Assembly: GCA_946482425.1 (NCBI GenBank)
Contig: CAMLRO010000048.1
Span: forward strand, 1 to 7,797
Source: an uncultured Lactobacillus sp.
Lineage (GTDB): Bacteria; Bacillota; Bacilli; Lactobacillales; Lactobacillaceae
Direction of reading: 5' to 3'
DNA: 7,797 nucleotides
Part shown: positions 1 through 6,441 of the stretch, one piece after another
Layout: every line of letters starts with the position of its first letter
Position numbering within the stretch: the stretch's first letter is position 1
Translations under genes and position numbers: made by a program
Notes under the pieces: generated by a model
Databases searched by the model: none
Told to the model about the DNA's origin: nothing
Seen by the model: the letters and a program-made list of their open reading frames with translations, nothing else

Positions 1-40
1 ATTGAGTGGTTTTGACCTTGATAAAGTGTGATAAGTCCAG

Positions 41-69
41 TTTTTATGCGGATAACTAGATTTTTATGC
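41..69. repeat. Direct repeat TTTTTATGC, 20-bp period
   Basis: The 9-mer TTTTTATGC occurs at 41-49 and again at 61-69, so the two copies start exactly 20 bp (about two helical turns) apart. They lie upstream of the ABC-F gene in an AT-rich stretch with no visible ORF. Same-face spacing fits a paired protein-binding site, perhaps serving a divergent gene to the left of the window. In sequence this AT-rich a chance repeat is also plausible. Confidence 0.3.
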
Positions 70-152
70 TATTTTTAAAATAAAAATGCTTTTTTTTACA
101 TTTATTTCTTTTATTTATCAATCAAACTCTCCCCCAAGAATTTTGCTACGTA

Positions 153-174
153 TGCTAAAATGGTTTCTAGGTGA
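153..174 (+). promoter_or_regulatory. Extended -10 promoter and RBS of ABC-F gene
   Basis: TGCTAAAAT at 153-161 matches the extended -10 form TGnTATAAT with one hexamer mismatch. No good -35 lies 16-18 bp upstream, as expected for an extended -10 promoter. Transcription would start near 167-169. AGGTGA at 169-174 sits 6 bases before the ATG at 181 and is the only candidate ribosome-binding site. The resulting 5' leader would be very short (about 12-14 nt), so another promoter further upstream cannot be excluded. Confidence 0.45.
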
Positions 175-180
175 AAAATT

Positions 181-2103
181 ATGATAATTGCTCAAGGACA
201 CGATTTAGAAAAACAATTCGGTGCCAACACATTATTTAAAAATGTCAATTTTTCAATTGACGCAAATGCCAGAATTGGTCTGATTGGACCAAATGGTGTC
301 GGTAAAACGACTCTGCTTAAAATTATGACCGGCGAAGAAGAAGCCACACATGGTGACTTCACAATCAATAAAAATATAGATGTCGGCTATATTGCTCAAG
401 AAAATGATTTAAATGAAAATAAAACTATTTGGGATGAAATGCTGTCTGTTTTTACTCCCCTAATTAATATGGGTAAAAAGATAAGGGATTTACAAGAAGA
501 AATGTCTGCAAATCCGCGAAAAAAGGACCTGCTAAAACAATATGACCAATTGCAATACAGCTTCGAACAACAAGGTGGATACACCTACCAGGCCGATATC
601 AAGAGTGTTTTAAATGGCTTTAATTTTCCTGAAGCAACTTGGACTAAAAAGGTTGGCAGCCTTTCCGGTGGAGAAAAAACACGTCTTTCTTTTGTCAAGT
701 TATTATTACGCAAACCCCCGTTATTATTACTTGATGAACCTACCAACTATCTTGATTTAGACACACTAGACTGGCTTGAAAGCTATCTTAAAAACTATTC
801 TGGTGCTATTTTGGTAGTTTCCCATGATCAATATTTTTTGGATAATTTAGCAACACAGATTTTTGAATTACAATTTGGCAAATTAACTGTGTTTAAAGGA
901 AATTATTCTGCCTACGTCGCTGAACGCCAATTACGTGACCGTCAACAAGAAGAAGCATACGAAAAGCAGCAAGAAAAAATCAAAAAAGACGAAGAATTTA
1001 TTCAAAAAAATATTGTCAGAGCCAAAACTACTAAGAGAGCACAAAGCCGGCGCAAGCAATTGGAGAAAATGGATAGGATTACTCCCCCAAAGCACAAAAA
1101 TAAAGTGCGCATAAATTTCCAAAGCGAAAGGCCTTCAGGTAAAGAAGTATTAATTTTGCGTGATTTAACAATTGGCTACCCCACAAAAACAATGGTTCAC
1201 GATATTTCTCTGCAAATAAATAAGGGCGATCGCGTGGCCGTTATTGGTCAAAATGGTATTGGTAAATCAACTTTACTTAAAACCGTGATGAAGGAGTTAA
1301 AGCCGAAAAAAGGTTCAATTAAATATGGAGCATCCCTTGATATCGGCTATTATGATCAGGAACTTCAGGGACTTGATCCAACTAAAACGGTAATCGATAC
1401 AGTTTGGGACCGGCACAAAACAATGCCTGAAAAAGATGTGAGGTCGATTTTAGCCAGTTTTTTGTTTACGGCAAAAGATATTGATAAAACTGTCGGGCAA
1501 CTTTCAGGTGGTCAAAAGGCCAGATTAACATTAACTGTTTTGTCACTAGAACATAATAACTTTCTGCTGATGGACGAACCTACTAACCACTTGGATCTTG
1601 AAGCCAAGGAGGTTTTAGAACAGGCACTACAGAGCTATGATGGTACTTTACTTTTCGTTTCCCACGACCGCTATTTCATCAATCAGTTAGCAAATAAGAT
1701 TGTAGAAATTAAAAACGGTATTGCTCAAGTATATGAGGGTGATTATAGCTATTATTTAGATGAAAAGAATAAGCAAGACTCAGCCTCCGAAAATGAATCA
1801 TCTGAGAATAGAGAAATAGTAGAACCTGAACAAAATAAAAATAAATTGTCTTATCAGGAGCAAAAGTTGCGCGATTCACAAAAGCGTAAATTGCAAAGAG
1901 AAGTTGAAAATACCGAAAATAAAATTGAAAAATTGGAAAAAGAGCAAAAAGATATTCAATCTCAAATGGCTGATCCAGCAATTGCTACTAATTTTGACAA
2001 ATTAGGTCCCTTGCAAGAACAGCTTAACGCTGTACAAAAACAACTGGACGAAGCAAATAATGCTTGGGAAAAAGCACTAACTGAACTCGATAGCTTTGAC
2101 TAA
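181..2103 (+). CDS. ABC-F family ATPase, YdiF type
   Basis: This is a soluble duplicated ATPase of the ABC-F family. Members have no membrane domain and bind the ribosomal E site, where they act on stalled or antibiotic-bound ribosomes. Two nucleotide-binding domains are complete. The first has Walker A GPNGVGKTT (36-44), signature LSGGE (161-165), Walker B with D185/E186 and a SHD switch (214-216). The second has GQNGIGKST (356-364), LSGGQ (441-445), D465/E466 and SHD (494-496). Between them is a charged, basic P-site interaction linker (about 240-320) containing RAKTTKRAQSRRKQ. A Glu/Lys/Gln-rich coiled coil fills about 555-640, as in YdiF/Uup-like proteins. All catalytic residues are present and the 640-residue length is normal for this subgroup. 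An ABC-F gene next to tsaD is also seen in Bacillus (ydiF-gcp), supporting a housekeeping translation role over dedicated drug resistance. The gene probably has its own promoter. No strong terminator follows. Confidence 0.93.
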   Translation: MIIAQGHDLEKQFGANTLFKNVNFSIDANARIGLIGPNGVGKTTLLKIMTGEEEATHGDFTINKNIDVGYIAQENDLNENKTIWDEMLSVFTPLINMGKKIRDLQEEMSANPRKKDLLKQYDQLQYSFEQQGGYTYQADIKSVLNGFNFPEATWTKKVGSLSGGEKTRLSFVKLLLRKPPLLLLDEPTNYLDLDTLDWLESYLKNYSGAILVVSHDQYFLDNLATQIFELQFGKLTVFKGNYSAYVAERQLRDRQQEEAYEKQQEKIKKDEEFIQKNIVRAKTTKRAQSRRKQLEKMDRITPPKHKNKVRINFQSERPSGKEVLILRDLTIGYPTKTMVHDISLQINKGDRVAVIGQNGIGKSTLLKTVMKELKPKKGSIKYGASLDIGYYDQELQGLDPTKTVIDTVWDRHKTMPEKDVRSILASFLFTAKDIDKTVGQLSGGQKARLTLTVLSLEHNNFLLMDEPTNHLDLEAKEVLEQALQSYDGTLLFVSHDRYFINQLANKIVEIKNGIAQVYEGDYSYYLDEKNKQDSASENESSENREIVEPEQNKNKLSYQEQKLRDSQKRKLQREVENTENKIEKLEKEQKDIQSQMADPAIATNFDKLGPLQEQLNAVQKQLDEANNAWEKALTELDSFD

Positions 2104-2192
2104 AATAATATATATTAAGTTAACACAACCACAGATTAAGATTAACCAGCTTTTTATCTGCTGTTTCTATTCTTGGCTTGCGCTAACTTTTC

Positions 2193-2209
2193 TTATTAAT
2201 TATTAATAA
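2193..2209. repeat. AT-only palindrome after the ABC-F gene
   Basis: TTATTAAT (2193-2200) and ATTAATAA (2202-2209) form a perfect 8-bp inverted repeat around a single T. As RNA the loop is too tight and the stem too weak for a convincing terminator, and no U-tract follows directly. A related AT-rich near-palindrome lies at 2343-2361. It may be an A/T-specific protein site or simply AT-rich spacer. Confidence 0.3.
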
Positions 2210-2319
2210 ATTTTCGGTTGCAAAACCTGATAAATTTAGTGTTGCTTTTAAAATTGTAGTTGTTTAAACTTAAGATAATAATTTTACTGGCTCTATCAAA
2301 AATAAATTGAGAGGTACAC

Positions 2320-2346
2320 ATGGAAAAATTACGCACTGCTCTTTAA
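2320..2346 (+). CDS. Possible 8-codon leader peptide MEKLRTAL
   Basis: A very short open frame (ATG at 2320, TAA at 2344-2346) encodes MEKLRTAL. It is preceded by GAGAGG at 2309-2314 with an ideal 5-base gap, so a ribosome could start here. The stop is 27 bases before the ATG of the acetyltransferase gene. The intervening stretch is an AT-rich near-palindrome (2343-2361) followed by that gene's AGGAGG. The layout resembles translated leaders that control a downstream gene by ribosome stalling or coupling, but no alternative GC-rich hairpins that would hide the downstream site are visible. It could equally be a chance ORF or the remnant of a lost gene start. Confidence 0.35.
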   Translation: MEKLRTAL

Positions 2347-2360
2347 TTATTAATTAATTA

Positions 2361-2366
2361 AGGAGG
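2361..2366 (+). promoter_or_regulatory. Strong ribosome-binding site of GNAT gene
   Basis: AGGAGG, a near-perfect anti-16S match, lies 7 bases before the ATG at 2374 and fixes that start. It sits at the end of an AT-rich near-palindrome that follows the MEKLRTAL mini-ORF, so ribosomes terminating at 2346 would stop about 15 bases before it. Confidence 0.75.
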
Positions 2367-2373
2367 AATAAAA

Positions 2374-2778
2374 ATGAAATATATAGCTGACAAAAATATC
2401 GCTATGGAACAACTTATAAATTTATACACAAGCGTAGGTTGGAGTTCCTATACACAAAATCCTCGGCAACTGCAAAAGGCAGTTGCAAATTCGCTTTTTG
2501 CTATTGGCGCTTATGATCAAAACCAGTTAGTTGGATTAATCAGAGTAGTTGGTGATGGTTTGACCATCATTTATATCCAAGATTTACTTGTTAATCCTGC
2601 TTATCAAAGACGAGGAATTGGTACGAAATTAATGAATAGCATATTAAAGAAATATAATTCTGTCAGACAGAAAGTTTTGTTGACAGAAAATACCGTTAAA
2701 ACGCGCAGGTTTTATGAGAGTTGTAATTTTAATCCGTGTGACAAATACAACTTGATTGCTTTCTACAAAGATTTTTAA
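2374..2778 (+). CDS. GNAT family N-acetyltransferase
   Basis: A 134-residue protein of the GCN5-related N-acetyltransferase fold, which transfers an acetyl group from acetyl-CoA to an amine. The key acetyl-CoA pyrophosphate-binding signature is Q78-R79-R80-G81-I82-G83 within motif A, following the beta strand IQDLLVNPAY (68-77). ENTVKTRRFYESCNF (105-119) matches the C-terminal region containing the usual Tyr/Phe near the cofactor thiol. The length is that of a minimal single-domain GNAT, complete at both ends, and it is predicted to be cytoplasmic. The substrate cannot be read from sequence; small molecules, antibiotics or protein N-termini are all possible. It has a strong RBS, a possible leader peptide upstream and its own terminator at 2787-2825, so it appears to be a monocistronic unit, convergent with the ABC exporter operon. 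Confidence 0.85.
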   Translation: MKYIADKNIAMEQLINLYTSVGWSSYTQNPRQLQKAVANSLFAIGAYDQNQLVGLIRVVGDGLTIIYIQDLLVNPAYQRRGIGTKLMNSILKKYNSVRQKVLLTENTVKTRRFYESCNFNPCDKYNLIAFYKDF

Positions 2779-2786
2779 GAGATAAT

Positions 2787-2825
2787 AAGGAGTCTGGGAA
2801 AAAACTATCTTTTCCCAGACTCCTT
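2787..2825. terminator. Perfect 16-bp hairpin terminator after GNAT gene
   Basis: AAGGAGTCTGGGAAAA (2787-2802) pairs perfectly with TTTTCCCAGACTCCTT (2810-2825) around a 7-base loop. It starts 9 bases after the GNAT stop codon. The downstream U-tract is short (TTTGC), but the A-run and T-run at the loop end and the stable stem support a terminator that could work in both directions. The right arm recurs almost unchanged beside tsaD (6765-6781). Confidence 0.8.
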
Positions 2826-2826
2826 T
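2810..2826 (+). repeat. Terminator-arm repeat, copy 1
   Basis: This 17-base segment TTTTCCCAGACTCCTTT recurs in the same orientation at 6765-6781 with one mismatch (A to T at the tenth base). The two copies bracket the noncoding region and the ABC exporter operon. Here it is the right arm of the GNAT terminator. Confidence 0.6.
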
Positions 2827-3183
2827 GCTCAATATTTTATCTTTTAGTTTTAAGAAGAACTCACACCAATCTAGTTGACTTTATCATGGTAGGTACCTTA
2901 TTACCTGATTAGAATAGATAACACTGTAACATAAAATTTACACAGCAAGTTAAGATATTATTGAATATTAAATCTGTATATATTTATTTAATCAAAATGG
3001 GAAACTCTTTTGAAACGAGTTTCCCATTTTGTAATGACGAGTATGTTATTGCTTGTTATATATTTTTACACTTAGTTTTAAAAGACTTTTGAGTAAGCAT
3101 AATTTAAATAAACAAATGAACGATCTAAAGTCATGATAACACTAAATTAGAGGTAAAAATATTAATTTAAGAAATATAAAATT
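2827..3183. other. Noncoding convergent spacer, GNAT to ABC operon
   Basis: About 360 bases between the GNAT terminator and the stop codon of the last exporter gene. Stops are frequent in all frames and no ORF with a plausible RBS was found. The one clear element is the bidirectional terminator at 2993-3031. An AT-only inverted repeat, TATAAAAT (3175-3182) and ATTTTATA (3195-3202), spans the end of the permease gene. No IS end, tRNA or known RNA motif was recognised. Confidence 0.6.
2993..3031. terminator. Bidirectional terminator at end of ABC operon
   Basis: CAAAATGGGAAACTC (2993-3007) pairs perfectly over 15 bp with GAGTTTCCCATTTTG (3017-3031), with a 9-base loop. The stem has an A-tract on its left side and a T-tract on its right, the symmetric form of a bidirectional intrinsic terminator. 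It lies about 150 bases beyond the stop of the minus-strand permease gene and is the likely end of that operon's transcript. It also backs up the GNAT terminator from the other direction. Confidence 0.75.
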
Positions 3184-4353
3184 TTATTTTTTATATTTTA
3201 TATGACTGGACAGTAAAATCAAAATAGCAATTATTAAAATTGAACAGCACAGTGTTAAAATCCCTGTCTTATAGTTCAACTGCATATTTTGATAATTCAT
3301 TCCTAAATTGCCAGATACTATGTCAACTGCGTTCAAGTATGTCATTGGCAACCAGGCGCAAATCTTACGCAGCGGATCAACTATCATAGTTGCAATGTTG
3401 AGCCCTGGGACAAGTAAAATAGCGATAAGTAATGCTGGTAATTTATCACGAAAAATTCGGGCAAGGAACTGAACTAAGACAACCTCGAAGATCAAGGTAA
3501 GTGCCTGCAATACAATTACTTTAATAATAAAACTGCCAGTAGATACACATTCAATAAGAGTCCTACCACCTGTATATTGACCAACGATATAAGGAAAGAA
3601 CAAACTACCTGTACCAGAAATAAGGGAAGCTGCAATAAATAATACTAAATTAATCGCTAAAAAGCTACCAAGAGTCAGGACTATTCCTGCTATGGTATTC
3701 GAAATCATTAAATTATTTTTTTCAAGCGGTAATAACTGCGCCGTATCTAACTTTTGATGGTAAGAATCAGTTAAAAGCAAAGTTAATAAAAACAGAGCAA
3801 CAAGAGTAAATACGTAAGGCAAATATTGCTGATTTAATTGCAGTAAGAACTGCCAGCCTGTTACTGGCATATCCTGACTTTCATAAGGCAAAGGCTCATG
3901 GCGTAAATAGTTAAAGAATTGCAGTTTTTTCTCTACATTTATTCTTGAATTTAGGCCTGTTAAATCTTGGGCATTTGATGAAATAGTTTGTTCTTGCTTT
4001 TTTTGTTGCCACATAATCGTGTAGGCTTTGCGCCAGTTACCTTTATTTGCCGCATTTAGAACTTGTTTATCTTGCTTAACTACTTCTTGGTTTTGCTTAA
4101 TAGTAGATTTAGTATCATTGTAAATCTCAGTTTCCACTTTTTGTTTTTCTTGTTTAAGTAATCTTTGCTGCCGGTTAATTTCTTTTTGAAAGTAAGCAAT
4201 CTCTGATTTAGCCACTGCCTGTAAGGAAAATCGGGGATTAGTGCGAATATTCATGAATAAGACAATACCCATTAATAAGAGTAAAATTGCTAAGCAAACT
4301 GGGGTTAGCTTATTCTTAAATACTTTTTTAAGCTGAAAAGCCAGATAGGACAT
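3184..4353 (-). CDS. ABC-2-like exporter permease, second of pair
   Basis: A 389-residue integral membrane protein, third gene of the operon and paralogue of the gene before it. About six hydrophobic helices are visible: 17-34, 178-196, 219-243, 276-296, 305-325 and 363-381. Between TM1 and TM2 lies a Lys/Gln/Glu-rich segment (about 45-160) with coiled-coil character, predicted outside the membrane. It ends in LPYESQDMPVTGWQFLLQLN just before TM2. The basic N-terminus and C-terminus (IKYKK) predict both ends in the cytoplasm. Shared with its partner are NWRKAY/HWKRVY, SGTG/FGTG followed by PYI, and DPLRKICAWLP/IPLEKIAQWLP. The start ATG overlaps the upstream stop (TAATG) and has GGAGA in front. 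It likely forms a heterodimeric channel with the other permease, powered by the ATPase. ABC-2-like architecture is inferred from topology and context. The substrate is unknown. Confidence 0.8.
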   Translation of the reverse strand: MSYLAFQLKKVFKNKLTPVCLAILLLLMGIVLFMNIRTNPRFSLQAVAKSEIAYFQKEINRQQRLLKQEKQKVETEIYNDTKSTIKQNQEVVKQDKQVLNAANKGNWRKAYTIMWQQKKQEQTISSNAQDLTGLNSRINVEKKLQFFNYLRHEPLPYESQDMPVTGWQFLLQLNQQYLPYVFTLVALFLLTLLLTDSYHQKLDTAQLLPLEKNNLMISNTIAGIVLTLGSFLAINLVLFIAASLISGTGSLFFPYIVGQYTGGRTLIECVSTGSFIIKVIVLQALTLIFEVVLVQFLARIFRDKLPALLIAILLVPGLNIATMIVDPLRKICAWLPMTYLNAVDIVSGNLGMNYQNMQLNYKTGILTLCCSILIIAILILLSSHIKYKK

Positions 4354-5522
4354 TATGCCAGTCTCCCATTTCTATGTGTAACAGTTGTAAGGCGATCAAT
4401 TAAAAGTACCAACAACAATAATAATATAGAACTTAGTGTTAAGGTAAACACACCATTTGAAAAGTTAATCGCGGAATTATCCATTGCATAGGCTGTTTGG
4501 TTTGATACAACATTTAAAGCTCCTAAATAAGTACCAGGAAGCCACTGCGCAATCTTCTCCAACGGAATGATAAAAATTGTAATAAAATGACCGCCTAATA
4601 AAAGCAATAGCGAAACTAACAGAGTCGGTAACTGGTTATGAAAGATTTTAGCAATTAGCTGTACAAGCAAAACCATAAATATGAAATTTAAGAGCTGCAG
4701 TATAGCTGCTTGGGGCAACAATTTGGCAGTCGGAACAATTCCCGGCACCAAGTGGTCGCTAACCAGATGGTGAATGATGTAAGGATAGTCACTGCGACCA
4801 GTACCAAAAATGCTCGCTGCTCCACCGAAAACTAATAAGTTTAGTAAAAGAAAAATAAAGCTGACAACCAGTAGCCCAACAATATTATTAGTCAGGGTAC
4901 TTTGCAAGCGATTAATTGGCAAGACAGTCGAAATGTCAAGACCATTTTTATAAGAACCAGTAAATAAATAAGTCAAAACAAAAATCATTACTAAACTAAA
5001 TAAGACGGGCAAATAGTTTTCATTCAAATCTAATAGAAACTGTATTCCAGTGACTGCGCTATCGCTTTCATAAGGCATAGGGTGAGCTATGAGATACTTT
5101 AAACGCAGTATTACACTTTTATGTCCATCTTTTTCATCCGAACTTAGATCAGTCAATTTGCCTTTTTGTTCCCTTTTTAATTTGGTCTCATAAACTCGCT
5201 TCCAGTGATTGTGATTAATATTATCAACAAAGGCTTGATCTTTTTTTAATTCCTTTTCAGTTTGTTTAATATCTTTTTCAGTGGCCTTGTATGATTTTCC
5301 TTGCGGTGAATATCGTTTGAGTGCTTGACGATCGGCTTGTAAGGCTTCCTTTTTCATGGCAATCTGACCTTGAGCATCTCCTTTTAAAGAACCTGTACCA
5401 CTGATCTGCGTAGACTTCATGTATAATAAGCCAAAAGAAATTAATAATAAAATAACCACTGAAATAATTGATAGATTTTGTTTAGTAACTTTTTTAAGTT
5501 GCAATGAAAAATATGAGCTCAT
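4353..5522 (-). CDS. ABC-2-like exporter permease, first of pair
   Basis: A 389-residue membrane protein, second gene of the operon. Predicted helices lie at about 18-35, 170-188, 213-236, 271-290, 298-320 and 358-376. A hydrophilic Lys-rich domain (about 40-155) between TM1 and TM2 contains heptad-like stretches (KEALQADRQALK, TEKDIKQTEKELKKDQAF) and ends with MPYESDSAVTGIQFLLDLN. The second permease has the same plan and identical length, so the pair probably arose by tandem duplication followed by wide divergence, with residue matches concentrated in the motif around TM2 and the TM4-TM5 region. Its ATG overlaps the ATPase stop codon (ATGA), indicating translational coupling and fixed stoichiometry. 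The family resembles ABC-2-type exporters, some of which give self-protection against bacteriocins or antibiotics. That role is only a possibility here, since no peptide gene is present. Confidence 0.8.
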   Translation of the reverse strand: MSSYFSLQLKKVTKQNLSIISVVILLLISFGLLYMKSTQISGTGSLKGDAQGQIAMKKEALQADRQALKRYSPQGKSYKATEKDIKQTEKELKKDQAFVDNINHNHWKRVYETKLKREQKGKLTDLSSDEKDGHKSVILRLKYLIAHPMPYESDSAVTGIQFLLDLNENYLPVLFSLVMIFVLTYLFTGSYKNGLDISTVLPINRLQSTLTNNIVGLLVVSFIFLLLNLLVFGGAASIFGTGRSDYPYIIHHLVSDHLVPGIVPTAKLLPQAAILQLLNFIFMVLLVQLIAKIFHNQLPTLLVSLLLLLGGHFITIFIIPLEKIAQWLPGTYLGALNVVSNQTAYAMDNSAINFSNGVFTLTLSSILLLLLVLLIDRLTTVTHRNGRLA

Positions 5523-6142
5523 TGTTTTACCTCGTGCATCGTTTGTTTTTGTAAAACAAGCCGGTGTAAGTTATTCACTTTAATCTCGCTGCTATAGTGA
5601 GACGTCAGAATAATACATTTATTACGCTGAGTCACCTCATCATTTAGTCTTTCATAAAGAACTGTGCGACTTTCTTCATCAAGACCGTTAGTGATCTCGT
5701 CCATCAAGTAATATTCAGCGTCACTAACTAAGTACATGGCCACAATCAATTTTTGTTTCATTCCAAGCGAATACTTTTTAATTGGGACTTTGACATACTC
5801 ACGTACACCCAAGAAATCAAGTTCTTGATCAAGGTCGACATTAGAATGCCATTGTCTTTTCACGAATTTTAAGTAATCAAGGCTGGTTAAATTGACGTTC
5901 AACCATTCATTGCTTTCAAAGAAAAAAAGCTTACGCTTATTTTTGGCATATGGTTTTCCGTCTAATAAGACTTTACCAGAAGAAGCTGGAATTAGATCCG
6001 TAACAGCACGCAAGAAACTTGTTTTACCAGAACCGTTTTCTGCAGCAATTTGATAAAATTGACCGGGTGCAAATTGATAAGAAAAATCATGCAGGATTGG
6101 CTGCCTGGTTTTGAGTGATAGGTTTTGGACTATTAACATCAT
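5519..6142 (-). CDS. ABC transporter ATP-binding protein (exporter)
   Basis: First gene of the operon: a compact ATPase of 207 residues that energises the two downstream permeases from the cytoplasmic side. Visible motifs, numbered from the first Met, are Walker A A34-ENGSGKT-41, signature YSLGMKQ (124-130, typical of BcrA-like ABC-2 ATPases), Walker B YYLMDE with D148 and catalytic E149, D-loop NGLD (152-155) and switch H182. Two deviations stand out. The first Walker A glycine is Ala34, and the Q-loop region reads LFFFESNEW with Glu76 in place of Gln. After Walker B the usual DEPTNGLD is DEITNGLD. The key Lys, Thr, Asp, Glu and His remain, so it is probably active. It is shorter than many ABC-2 ATPases, with little sequence after the core domain. 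Two Met codons open the ORF; the second (6139) is better spaced from the AAGGAG site. The stop overlaps the next ATG by 4 bases. Confidence 0.9.
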   Translation of the reverse strand: MMLIVQNLSLKTRQPILHDFSYQFAPGQFYQIAAENGSGKTSFLRAVTDLIPASSGKVLLDGKPYAKNKRKLFFFESNEWLNVNLTSLDYLKFVKRQWHSNVDLDQELDFLGVREYVKVPIKKYSLGMKQKLIVAMYLVSDAEYYLMDEITNGLDEESRTVLYERLNDEVTQRNKCIILTSHYSSEIKVNNLHRLVLQKQTMHEVKQ

Positions 6143-6145
6143 TGT

Positions 6146-6151
6146 CTCCTT
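6146..6151 (-). promoter_or_regulatory. RBS favouring second Met of the ATPase
   Basis: On the minus strand AAGGAG ends 3 bases before the first ATG (6142) and 6 bases before the second (6139). The 6-base gap is closer to optimal, so the native protein probably starts at the second Met and is 206 residues long. Reported gene ends use the first ATG. Confidence 0.6.
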
Positions 6152-6200
6152 TTTGAGTGGTGAATTAATTTGAAATGATAGAATACTATATCAGGATATC

Positions 6201-6216
6201 ATTGAATTATATCAAT
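6201..6216 (-). promoter_or_regulatory. ABC operon promoter with dyad around -10
   Basis: On the minus strand TGATATAAT (6214-6206) is a perfect extended -10 element. The -35 position (about 6234-6229, TAATCA) is poor. Transcription would start near 6199 and give a leader of about 57 nt. The hexamer is exactly bracketed by an inverted repeat, ATTGA (6201-6205) and TCAAT (6212-6216), and CAATGA occurs on both sides of it on the minus strand. A repressor bound here would cover the promoter. A second, weaker candidate -10 TGATATAGT lies at 6193-6185. No regulator gene lies next to the operon within the window. Confidence 0.5.
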
Positions 6217-6392
6217 TTCATTGTTTTTTGATTAAGAGTTTAAACATTTCCCCTATTTATTTGTAAGAACTTGGTTATGTTTGAGTTTTATTAATAGTCC
6301 ATGTTTATAAAATTCATAATCAAAGTGATTATCAAATTTTGTATTTCTTGAACTTACTTTTTTGATTTCCCACTTTACCTTTCTGACTTTAT

Positions 6393-6398
6393 TATAAT
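6393..6398 (+). promoter_or_regulatory. Plus-strand -10 element with no gene downstream
   Basis: A perfect TATAAT sits at 6393-6398 with only weak -35 matches 16-18 bp upstream. A transcript starting near 6405 would end at the strong hairpin at 6442-6480, giving an RNA of roughly 80 nt with no ORF. It may be a small RNA promoter, a leftover of an IS element, or a chance match in AT-rich DNA. Confidence 0.3.
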
Positions 6399-6441
6399 CT
6401 GGTAGGAAAACTAAATTAAAAAATGTCATATATGATTTTTG

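Noticed and set aside
18..40. Rex-like operator or sigma-A promoter around TTGACC...GTGTGATAAG
   Set aside because: Only a half-site resembling GTGA is present without its inverted partner, and no -10 hexamer sits 16-18 bp after TTGACC.
396..1981. Minus-strand open frames antisense to the ABC-F gene (396-584, 931-1122, 1709-1981)
   Set aside because: They lie wholly inside a well-conserved gene with complete ATPase motifs, are rich in Phe/Leu/Ser as expected for antisense of Lys/Glu codons, and have no plausible ribosome-binding context.
181..2103. Antibiotic-resistance ABC-F (Msr, Vga, Lsa, OptrA type)
   Set aside because: Proximity to tsaD, the C-terminal coiled coil and the overall domain plan fit the housekeeping YdiF type better. 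Resistance cannot be excluded from sequence alone, but nothing here supports it.
2644..2832. Minus-strand frame running through the GNAT terminator and gene end
   Set aside because: It crosses the perfect hairpin at 2787-2825, starts at a TTG, and is antisense to the GNAT motif region. It is best explained as a shadow.
2886..2912. Mini-ORF MVGTLLPD at the ATG near 2886
   Set aside because: It has no ribosome-binding site and no gene downstream on that strand.
3184..6142. Lantibiotic or bacteriocin immunity cluster
   Set aside because: The ATPase signature and two-permease layout would fit, but no leader-containing peptide gene, modification enzyme or two-component system was found within the window.
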